Part shown: positions 1-5,567 of the stretch, piece after piece
Position numbering within the stretch: position 1 is the stretch's first letter
Layout: each line of letters starts with the position of its first letter
Assembly: GCA_905372205.1 (NCBI GenBank)
Contig: CAJPOH010000030.1
Span: 1 to 8,069, forward strand
Reading direction: 5' to 3'
Origin: an uncultured Treponema sp.
Lineage (GTDB): Bacteria > Spirochaetota > Spirochaetia > Treponematales > Treponemataceae
Length of the DNA: 8,069 bases
Notes under the pieces: model-generated
The model's input: only the letters and a program-made list of their open reading frames with translations
The model's database searches: none
What the model was told of the DNA's origin: nothing
Program-made: the position numbers and the translations under genes

Positions 1-16
1 TAACAATTCCTTAGAA

Positions 17-44
17 TGAGGATTTGTCTTAAGACAAATCCTCA
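17..44. repeat. Perfect 28-bp palindrome (inverted repeat without spacer)
   Basis: The left arm TGAGGATTTGTCTT (17-30) is followed directly by its exact reverse complement (31-44). As RNA it could fold into a stem of about 12 bp with a TTAA loop. No T-run follows on either strand, so it is not a textbook intrinsic terminator. It could still be a transcript-end hairpin of a gene to the left, a cruciform, a protein-binding site, or the edge of the repeat block that begins near 63. The palindrome is seen directly; its role is unknown. Confidence 0.9.
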
Positions 45-62
45 CAATGTACTGAGTCCATC

Positions 63-198
63 CTGTACAGCATTGGGGGTGCAAACCCCGCTATATCGCG
101 ACCGCATTCTGTACAGCAACGAGGTGCAAACCCTGCTATATTGCGTCCGTGTTCTGTACAGGAACGAGGTCGCATTCTGTACAGAATTGCATCGCAAT
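63..198. repeat. Degenerate tandem repeat block headed by CTGTACAG palindromes
   Basis: The 8-bp palindrome CTGTACAG occurs four times, at 63-70, 109-116, 154-161 and 177-184, so the spacings are 46, 45 and 23 bases. The first two units align along their length: CTGTACAGCA, a GGGGT/GAGGT block, GCAAACCC, GCTATAT, and a CG-rich tail ending in TT. The third, 23-base unit keeps the unit head (CTGTACAG plus GAACGAGGT) and a tail CGCATT like that of unit 1, as if about 22 bases were deleted from the middle. Unit 1 can form a GGGGT/ACCCC stem with a GCAA loop (76-89). After the fourth palindrome, ATTGC/GCAAT (186-198) can pair. The block is GC-rich (64 of 120 bases at 61-180) compared with 13 of 60 at 361-420. 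It is probably a non-coding dispersed repeat. Confidence 0.8.
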
Positions 199-403
199 AC
201 ATGCGTGTTTTGAGATGCAACACAATCGTGGCGAAAGCTAGTGTAGTGGACTAGTGCGGAATACCTGAAGTAATTCCATAATATCTGCAATATTCACTAA
301 ATTCTTTCGATGTATATTGATGCACCTTATTCTTTATGCAAAAGTAACATCAAAAAAGGCACTTTTAAACTATTTTACTCAAATTCAACCATAACTTAGT
401 ACG
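199..403. other. Intergenic stretch without a recognisable gene
   Basis: There is no open frame here with a credible ribosome site, and no tRNA or known riboswitch shape that I can recognise. Small structures are present: CTAGTG is repeated directly at 238-243 and 251-256, and an imperfect hairpin at 258-277 has arms GGAATAC and GTA-A-TTCC with one bulged A and a CTGAA loop. ATTCTTT is repeated at 301-307 and 329-335. Composition falls from GC-richer to strongly AT-rich toward the gene starting at 443. The GC-richer part probably belongs to the repeat block to its left. Confidence 0.5.
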
Positions 404-432
404 TTGACTTTTTATATAATATGAAATAGCAT
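404..432 (+). promoter_or_regulatory. Candidate promoter before the 537-residue gene
   Basis: A perfect -10 hexamer TATAAT lies at 415-420, 22 bases before the ATG at 443. No good -35 sits 16-18 bases upstream of it. TTGACT at 404-409 is -35-like but only 5 bases from TATAAT. Paired instead with TAGCAT at 427-432 it has a 17-base spacer, but transcription would then start almost at the ATG. Either reading gives a very short leader. A promoter here is plausible; which elements are used is unresolved. Confidence 0.4.
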
Positions 433-442
433 AAAAGTCGCT

Positions 443-2056
443 ATGGGCTTTCTTAATAACATATTAAATTCTATAAGAGACTTTTTAATGTCTGTATTTT
501 TTCCTTCTTCTCCTGATTATCAGCAAAAGCGTTATTTGAAGATGGCAGAACTAGAAGTAAAAAAAATACGACCCAGTATCTATCGTGGAGATGGATTTAT
601 CTTGCCGGGCTTTGCGACTATTGTATTTCAACTCTATCAACAAATTTTACCTATAAAAAAAGTTTTATCAAATACGATAGCCTCAAAAGATATCCGTCTT
701 TCCTCAAAGTTTCAGGATATGCTTCTTGAACATGAGTTTTCTTATGAACAAGTGCAAACAAAAAAAATGCTGTCTTACGAAAATAGGGCAAAGATGTTGG
801 ATAATCTTAATCGAGACGAATTTGATAATGCAATACAAGCACAAAAGAAAGAATTTACCATCTTTATGCGTTCTTTAGAGACAGATCAAATATTTGCCAT
901 AGACAAGAAAATTGATAGACTCTTTACGTTTTTTGATTTTTTGAACTATAACTTTAATAAGCTATTTGCAAAATTCGATTCTGCTTTTGAGGCAGTTGTT
1001 GGTAAAGACGTTCTTCTTCCCAATTATAACTTTGGACAAGTGAAAGGAGAAGAACTTATTCAAGATATTTTAGACTTGAATTTTCTCATATCAAAGGTTG
1101 TTCTTGATGATGATCTAATTGATGGCTTTACACTACTCAATTCTCTACTACCAGATGAAGCAAAATTAAGCGATGTTACAATAGAAGCATGCTTTAAGGA
1201 AATTGAATTTGTATTAAATTCCACTCTAAAACGTGGCACTTTGATAAATCTTGTTAAGATACTCAAAAAAGAACCTAACTTTGAAGAAGCTATTAAACCT
1301 ACTAAACCAAGGTCTAATATAGCAGAATATAAAGAACGTGCATCTGAGATTTTTAATGCGTCCACAAAAAAACTAACTAAACTTAAACAAGATAAAGATG
1401 TCTCTGCTTTAATAACTGCTACTTTTAACAAAGAGACATTACGTCGTGTTTCTGCATATAATGATGAAGTAAACACTCATATCCAAACCCTAACTCATAT
1501 GTCTTTTGACTGGGTGCGTCCACTAGAAGTAATCAAAACATTTAACTTGGTCTATTTTGAAAGAATTATCAGTGTATTTTTGAGAGAAGTTATGGTGGAA
1601 GGCTATTTTCAAAATCGTGATTTTCAGGATACTCTAGGCGTACCTTATTACTATTGCGAAAACTTATCAAAAAAGATTTTAGAGTTTGAATCAAAGTTTG
1701 ATGAAAAAGGAAATTGTAGTATTGTTTCATTAGAAGGCTATCTTGAAGCAATCAGTAAGGGTGGTGATTTTAGAAAGCAACTTTCAAGAATAATTGATGA
1801 AGCAAATAATGCTGCAAGGGGGCTTTGCCAAGAAGCTGGGCAAGCATACTATAATTTGTTTAAGGCTTGCGAAGTCTTAATTCAAGATTCAAAAAAGGCT
1901 GTTCCTGTGTATATCACTAATATAAGAGCATTGAGTATGTCGATAAAGAATAAAGAAAGTTATGCAGAGTTTGAAAGGTGTATGCAAAGATTTAGTAGTT
2001 TTGTAGAAATAATAAAAACTTACGTAGTCTTAGAGCATATGAAAATAACAAGCTAA
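443..2056 (+). CDS. Uncharacterised 537-residue protein, likely spirochaete-specific (DUF5312-like?)
   Basis: I cannot assign a function. The protein has no signal peptide and no clear membrane-spanning segment, and appears mostly alpha-helical and cytosolic. The N-terminus (residues 1-24, with a VFFPSSPDYQQKR stretch at 18-30) is followed by a helical region with RPSIYRGDGFILPGFA (43-58). Long charged helices follow, and the last third is helical up to the C-terminal MKITS. From memory the composition and 'SPDYQQK...FILPGFA' layout resemble a spirochaete family of unknown function (DUF5312); this is weak recall. The ATG at 443 has no Shine-Dalgarno sequence, and a TGA at 422-424 closes the frame upstream. 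An in-frame ATG at 488 (residue 16) has AAGAGA at 475-480, seven bases before it, and is a possible alternative start. It is the first gene of a probable operon, ending 26 bases before the diguanylate cyclase. Confidence 0.85.
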   Translation: MGFLNNILNSIRDFLMSVFFPSSPDYQQKRYLKMAELEVKKIRPSIYRGDGFILPGFATIVFQLYQQILPIKKVLSNTIASKDIRLSSKFQDMLLEHEFSYEQVQTKKMLSYENRAKMLDNLNRDEFDNAIQAQKKEFTIFMRSLETDQIFAIDKKIDRLFTFFDFLNYNFNKLFAKFDSAFEAVVGKDVLLPNYNFGQVKGEELIQDILDLNFLISKVVLDDDLIDGFTLLNSLLPDEAKLSDVTIEACFKEIEFVLNSTLKRGTLINLVKILKKEPNFEEAIKPTKPRSNIAEYKERASEIFNASTKKLTKLKQDKDVSALITATFNKETLRRVSAYNDEVNTHIQTLTHMSFDWVRPLEVIKTFNLVYFERIISVFLREVMVEGYFQNRDFQDTLGVPYYYCENLSKKILEFESKFDEKGNCSIVSLEGYLEAISKGGDFRKQLSRIIDEANNAARGLCQEAGQAYYNLFKACEVLIQDSKKAVPVYITNIRALSMSIKNKESYAEFERCMQRFSSFVEIIKTYVVLEHMKITS

Positions 2057-2069
2057 CCTAGTCGTCATC

Positions 2070-2074
2070 GGAGG
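2070..2074 (+). promoter_or_regulatory. Strong ribosome binding site of the diguanylate cyclase
   Basis: GGAGG (continuing as GGAGGTG) stands 8 bases before the ATG at 2083, inside the 26-base gap after the preceding stop. It fixes the start and suggests efficient independent translation initiation, unlike the first gene of the operon, which has no such site at its ATG. Confidence 0.85.
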
Positions 2075-2082
2075 TGTAAGAT

Positions 2083-3183
2083 ATGCTTAAATCAAAGGGT
2101 AAGAATAGCAAAAAAGTATTGCAAACATCTCAAGATGATGTTTCTTTGGAAGCTAAGATTGAATATTATGAAAAAAGAGTTTTTGACTTAGAACAATTGT
2201 TGGAAATCTCAAAGGCTCTCAATTCGCAGATTGGCTTTGCAAAATTGATAGACTCGATTCTCTACACAATTATGGCACAGATGAGTACTCCTGATGTTGC
2301 TGTTTTCACCCGTAATTCTTTTGATGATGACGACTTTGTATTAAATAGATGTTATTATGGTTTTGGCTTTGCAATAGATGAACGCTTTGTGATAAATATG
2401 TCACATCCATTTTTACAATACCTTGATATTTCAAATAAACCATATTTTGATGCCGAAACTATTAGAGAAAAGTTTGGTGAAGATGAACAAGTTGCAAGAC
2501 TACTCGATTTAGAACCTAGCCTGTTTGTTCCTCTAAAAGCAAAAAACAAGCTTGAAGGTTTTTTGATTATAGGAAAACGTTACATTAGCAACACATATAT
2601 AGACCATGAATATGAAATGCTTGTAGGTATTGCGACTTTTGCTGGTATCGCCATAAACAACTCGCAATTGTTGGAAATGTCCACAACAGACTTAATGACA
2701 CACTTAAAACAAAAACACTACTTTTTTACTGTTTTACAAGAAAAAATTGAATCTCTTAGAAAAACAGAACACCTTTCTGTTTTGATGATTGACATAGATT
2801 TTTTCAAGAAAATTAATGATACGTATGGGCATGACGGTGGCGATGTTATTCTAACAAGTGTTGCACACATAATAAAATCTTGTGTACGAAATAGCGATGT
2901 TGTTGCACGCTACGGTGGCGAAGAATTTGTTGTGGCCTTGTTTGGTATGGGCATTGAAGGGGCTAAACGTGTTGCAGATCGTATCTTAAAAAAGATTGAA
3001 GACACCACAACTAAATACGGTGATGTAGAAATAAAAGTTACCGTTTCTATTGGTATTGCCACTTGCATACCAAAAAAGGACGATGCTAAAAGCATAACAA
3101 AAAGGGCTGATATGGCAATGTATATTTCCAAACAAAAAGGTAGAAACCAAGTAAACATAGCAACAGAAGAGAATTTATCTTGA
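2083..3183 (+). CDS. GAF-GGDEF diguanylate cyclase
   Basis: Predicted to make the second messenger c-di-GMP from two GTP. The 366-residue protein has no membrane segment, so it is probably cytosolic. A short charged helix, likely coiled coil (about 21-48), leads into a GAF-type sensor domain (about 50-195). The GGDEF domain runs from about 200 to 358. Visible catalytic features are MIDIDFFKKINDTYGH (235-250; D237 as metal ligand, N245 for guanine contact), the active loop GGEEF (278-282), SIGIA (322-326) and the terminal ADMAMYISKQKGRNQV (342-357). RNSD (269-272) lies exactly five residues before GGEEF, the place of the RxxD inhibitory site, so product feedback is likely. The usual DxLTGLxNRR entry motif is altered to DLMTHLKQKHYF (203-214). 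The GAF ligand is unknown. It sits between the unknown 537-residue protein and the rhomboid gene in one likely operon. Confidence 0.93.
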   Translation: MLKSKGKNSKKVLQTSQDDVSLEAKIEYYEKRVFDLEQLLEISKALNSQIGFAKLIDSILYTIMAQMSTPDVAVFTRNSFDDDDFVLNRCYYGFGFAIDERFVINMSHPFLQYLDISNKPYFDAETIREKFGEDEQVARLLDLEPSLFVPLKAKNKLEGFLIIGKRYISNTYIDHEYEMLVGIATFAGIAINNSQLLEMSTTDLMTHLKQKHYFFTVLQEKIESLRKTEHLSVLMIDIDFFKKINDTYGHDGGDVILTSVAHIIKSCVRNSDVVARYGGEEFVVALFGMGIEGAKRVADRILKKIEDTTTKYGDVEIKVTVSIGIATCIPKKDDAKSITKRADMAMYISKQKGRNQVNIATEENLS

Positions 3184-3187
3184 GGAA
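3182..3187 (+). promoter_or_regulatory. Ribosome binding site that decides the rhomboid GTG start
   Basis: GAGGAA (3182-3187) overlaps the TGA stop of the cyclase gene (3181-3183) and stands 7 bases before GTG at 3195. An in-frame TAA lies directly before that GTG (3192-3194), and the next in-frame ATG is residue 59, inside the conserved core, so GTG is the only sensible start. The overlap with the cyclase stop suggests translational coupling. Confidence 0.8.
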
Positions 3188-3194
3188 TATTTAA

Positions 3195-3836
3195 GTGAAA
3201 GTATTTAGTTTTGTTAGAAAGCCGTTTTCTTATACATATAATAATGTTGCTCTCCATATCATCTTAGTTAACGTAATCATATATTTTTTGCAAAAATATT
3301 TTAGACAACATGGTGTCTATATTGAGCAATGGTTTGCACTAAATCCACATCTTTTTTTTGAAAGAAAAATGTTTTGGCAAATATTTACATATATGTTTTT
3401 GCATGGAAGTTTTTTGCATATTTTTTTTAATATGTTAGCTATCTTTTGGTTTGGCGTTGCAATAGAAAGGAAAATGGGTTCTAAAGAGTTTTTGTTGTTC
3501 TATTTACTATGTGGAACACTTGCAGGACTTTTTATGAGTGTATGTTATTACTTTTTAGGAATTTATAGCTACGTCTTGGGAGCATCGGGAGCTTTATATG
3601 CTGTGATGTTCGCTTTTGCCGTGTTATATCCTGACTCCACTATATATCTATATTTTGCAATTCCTATTCCTGCAGCAGTTCTTATTATAGGATATTTTGT
3701 CTTAGAATTCTTACAAATATTTAGAAGTGATGGAGTTGCTCATTTGGGGCATTTCTTCGGACTTATATTTGCTTGGCTTTACGTTAGAGTGCGTTATAGA
3801 ATCAAACCACTTCAAGTGTTTGGTTTTATAAAATAA
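3195..3836 (+). CDS. Rhomboid-family intramembrane serine protease
   Basis: Predicted polytopic inner-membrane protease that cleaves transmembrane segments of substrate proteins; the substrate cannot be told from sequence. The 213 residues fit the six-helix bacterial core, with hydrophobic segments near 18-34, 61-90, 97-121, 127-145, 148-172 and 181-197. Key motifs: HGSFLHIFFN (70-79), where H70, H75 and N79 match the His/His/Asn pattern of E. coli GlpG (H145, H150, N154, the last two around the oxyanion hole); GASG (129-132) with the nucleophile S131; and AHLGHFFG (182-189) with the catalytic H183. All expected catalytic residues are present, so it should be active. There is no extra cytosolic domain. 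The gene starts at GTG 11 bases after the diguanylate cyclase stop and is the last gene of the plus-strand operon. It converges on the minus-strand gene ending at 3931. Confidence 0.93.
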   Translation: MKVFSFVRKPFSYTYNNVALHIILVNVIIYFLQKYFRQHGVYIEQWFALNPHLFFERKMFWQIFTYMFLHGSFLHIFFNMLAIFWFGVAIERKMGSKEFLLFYLLCGTLAGLFMSVCYYFLGIYSYVLGASGALYAVMFAFAVLYPDSTIYLYFAIPIPAAVLIIGYFVLEFLQIFRSDGVAHLGHFFGLIFAWLYVRVRYRIKPLQVFGFIK

Positions 3837-3906
3837 GGTCATCCAAACAAAGAGCCCCCCAAACAGAACATTTTGATTAGTTTGCAAAGGCGTTTTTCTC
3901 TGTTTC

Positions 3907-3924
3907 TTTCAAAACTATTTGAAA
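3907..3924. terminator. Weak AT-rich hairpin between convergent genes
   Basis: TTTCAAA (3907-3913) and TTTGAAA (3918-3924) are exact inverted arms around ACTA, in the 94-base gap between the rhomboid gene and the converging minus-strand gene. It is the best hairpin I see here. It has few G/C pairs and no clear T-run after it on either strand, so its role as a bidirectional terminator is only suggested by position. Confidence 0.25.
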
Positions 3925-3930
3925 ATACCC

Positions 3931-4617
3931 TTAACGTGCGACAAAGTTTAAGACCGTGTTTGAGCTAGTTTGAGTGATTCCAAGTCTCTTTTTCTTCTTT
4001 TTATCAGTGCTAAACTTATCCTTGTCTGTGCAAGTTCTTCCATCAATTAGACAAGAGGAAAAAAGCTCATAAGGGTAGAAAAAATTAAAATCAGAAAGAA
4101 AACCTTTCAATGCAAGATTTGCCTTTGCTTCGCTAAAACAAAAATCACCTGTTGAAGTTATGTCTGCATCTAGCGTAACATTTCCTGAGGCAACACACAA
4201 AGAAGCTACTTTGAATATAGATCTAGTTATATTAACATTTCCTTCGCACATACTAGAAGTAAAATAAATTGCTCTTATATCAGATAAATCTAAAGAAGAG
4301 GAAGTCGTGTAGACCCTGCAACTTTCTAGTTGCATATTTTTTGGAACTAAAACTTTAATTCTACCCTTAACAGGATGAGAGTTTCTAAATCTTAGACAAT
4401 TATTATCTTCAATTATTGAAACTTTCATGCCATTTTTTATGTCTGCACTATAGCTTATCGCTTGCCCATCATAAGAAGATATGCTTATATCAACCCCAAA
4501 AAGCATAGCTTCTATGGAACATGTTCTAGGAGAAACAGTTCGTTCTTGCAATGCAAAAGCACTTAAATTAACTAACAAAAATAAAAACACAAAATAAATC
4601 TTAAAAAAATGTTTCAT
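3931..4617 (-). CDS. Secreted beta-solenoid-like protein (DUF4097-like pattern)
   Basis: A 228-residue protein with a signal peptide: positive N-terminus, hydrophobic run at about 7-19, and a probable cut after AFA (20-22). There is no Cys in a lipobox, so it is likely a soluble periplasmic or surface protein. The middle (about 84-172) has short repeated strand-turn units, such as RIKVLVPKNMQLE, SSLDLSDIRA, GNVNITRSIFKVASL and SGNVTLDADITSTGDF. This is the look of the DUF4097 or 'polymer-forming' beta-solenoid class, in which rungs of about 20 residues stack. The mature part has eight Cys (33, 74, 100, 124, 141, 160, 189, 196), an even number that would allow disulphides. A lysine run (206-210) precedes the C-terminus. 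It starts two bases after the yggS stop with no strong Shine-Dalgarno, so translational coupling is likely. Function is unknown; the fold is inferred from pattern only. Confidence 0.75.
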   Translation of the reverse strand: MKHFFKIYFVFLFLLVNLSAFALQERTVSPRTCSIEAMLFGVDISISSYDGQAISYSADIKNGMKVSIIEDNNCLRFRNSHPVKGRIKVLVPKNMQLESCRVYTTSSSLDLSDIRAIYFTSSMCEGNVNITRSIFKVASLCVASGNVTLDADITSTGDFCFSEAKANLALKGFLSDFNFFYPYELFSSCLIDGRTCTDKDKFSTDKKKKKRLGITQTSSNTVLNFVAR

Positions 4618-4619
4618 AG

Positions 4620-5342
4620 TTATTTATTCTCATTCCAATAGTATGAATCTGGATATATTCTTTTACCAAAAATGCTAGTGCCAACTCTAACTATAGTAGC
4701 ACCTTCTTCAATTGCCATTTCAAAATCACCTGACATCCCCATAGAAAGCTCTAATGTCTTAACCTTTAAGCAATTTAAGCTTTCAGCTTTAGTCTTTATT
4801 TTATACAAAGCCTTAAAACACGGTCTAGTTAAGTTTTTATCATCTGAAAAAAGCCCTATTGTCATTAAACCTTTGATGTTAAGATGTGAAAGCTCGCACA
4901 CCTGCTCTATTAACGGGATAGCTTCCTCCATCTTGCACCCAAATTTACTTACCTCTTCTGATGTATTAACTTGAATAAAAATATCAAGTGTTCTATTTTC
5001 TGTTTCTAGCCTTTTTTCAAGCTTCTCAGCTAAGTCCAACCTATCCACTGATTGCACACAATCAGCATATTTTAAGACATCTTTTATTTTATTTGATTGC
5101 AAATGCCCTATAAAATGACTTTCATGCTTAAAAGGCTTTAATTCTTCTGCTTTTGCAACCAATTCTTGAACTTTGTTTTCTCCAATCAAAGTTTCTCCTG
5201 CATTAAAAGCTTCTATTATAATGCTAGGAGGCACGGTTTTTGTTGCAAGCAAAAGACGCACTTCATCATCTTTGCGTCCACACTTTTGACATGCTTTAAA
5301 CATTCTTTCTCTTATTTCTTTAATATTATCAGATATTGCCAT
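4620..5342 (-). CDS. yggS: YggS/PLPBP family pyridoxal-phosphate homeostasis protein
   Basis: A cytosolic PLP-binding protein with an alanine-racemase-like barrel. The family has no established enzymatic activity and keeps vitamin B6 and some amino-acid pools in balance. At 240 residues it has the normal length. Landmarks: LLLATKTVP (30-38) with K35 as the PLP Schiff-base lysine, the IGENKVQEL stretch, FIGHLQSNKIK, QVNTSEEVSKFGC, GLMTIG, ELSMGMSGDFEMAIEEG and the closing TIVRVGTSIFGKR (phosphate-binding part). All are conserved, so it should bind PLP. The ATG is supported by GAGG (5351-5348 on the minus strand) five bases upstream. A CxxC pair (C18, C21) near the N-terminus is unusual but lacks a second pair, so zinc binding is not implied. 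It is the first gene of a two-gene minus-strand unit with the secreted protein. Confidence 0.96.
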   Translation of the reverse strand: MAISDNIKEIRERMFKACQKCGRKDDEVRLLLATKTVPPSIIIEAFNAGETLIGENKVQELVAKAEELKPFKHESHFIGHLQSNKIKDVLKYADCVQSVDRLDLAEKLEKRLETENRTLDIFIQVNTSEEVSKFGCKMEEAIPLIEQVCELSHLNIKGLMTIGLFSDDKNLTRPCFKALYKIKTKAESLNCLKVKTLELSMGMSGDFEMAIEEGATIVRVGTSIFGKRIYPDSYYWNENK

Positions 5343-5378
5343 AAAAACCTCAAAATAAAACTATTCCAAGAGTATAAC

Positions 5379-5407
5379 ATAATACATTCATTTTTATAAG
5401 ATAGCAA
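5379..5407 (-). promoter_or_regulatory. Candidate sigma-70 type promoter of yggS
   Basis: On the minus strand, TTGCTA (5407-5402) and TATTAT (5384-5379) are separated by exactly 17 bases, close to the TTGACA/TATAAT consensus. Transcription would start about 30 bases before the yggS ATG, leaving a leader that holds the GAGG ribosome site. A second -10-like TATACT (5376-5371) lies just downstream but has a poor -35. Confidence 0.55.
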
Positions 5408-5516
5408 ATTGTGGACTTTAGCTATTGGTGGCGTTAAAAAGCTTCGTATTAAAGTTAGGCTATAAATAGGTGTATCAATAAAACAATCAAGCATCTAGTA
5501 TATCCTGATATTCTAT

Positions 5517-5554
5517 AAAAAAAGGGGTTCAATACAAAAGCTTTGAACCCCTTT
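5517..5554 (-). terminator. Intrinsic terminator of the large repeat-protein gene
   Basis: On the minus strand the arms AAAGGGGTTCAA (5554-5543) and TTGAACCCCTTT (5532-5521) form a perfect 12-bp stem with a 10-base loop. A run of seven T (5523-5517) overlaps the end of the stem. It lies 13 bases after the TAG stop at 5568-5570. This is a textbook Rho-independent terminator. It separates the repeat protein from yggS, which fits yggS having its own promoter. Confidence 0.93.
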
Positions 5555-5567
5555 CAAACAAAACTAC

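Noticed and set aside
63..198. CRISPR array
   Set aside because: The 45-46-bp units are similar along their whole length, with no unique spacers between constant repeats, and no cas genes are nearby.
16..290. Short open frames on both strands over the left-edge repeats (65, 64 and 82 residues)
   Set aside because: They are translations of the repeat block. The unit spacing changes between 46, 45 and 23 bases, so the repeat shifts frame, and none has a ribosome site.
404..420. TTGACT plus TATAAT as one canonical promoter
   Set aside because: Only 5 bases separate them, against the 16-18 needed, so they cannot serve as the -35 and -10 of the same promoter.
1060..1476. 138-residue minus-strand frame
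   Set aside because: It lies wholly inside the well-supported 537-residue gene, with low-complexity Ser/Leu composition typical of an antisense shadow.
2910..3257. 115-residue minus-strand frame across the cyclase-rhomboid junction
   Set aside because: It is antisense to the GGDEF active-site region and the rhomboid start, and has no family resemblance.
3837..3930. Strong bidirectional terminator between the convergent genes
   Set aside because: Only an AT-only-type weak hairpin and a 7-bp pair with a 31-base loop (3861-3867 with 3899-3905) are present, and the CCCCCC run at 3855-3860 has no G partner.
3931..4617. Lipoprotein reading of the small secreted protein
   Set aside because: The first mature Cys is residue 33, about ten residues after the likely cut site, with no lipobox-like sequence before it.
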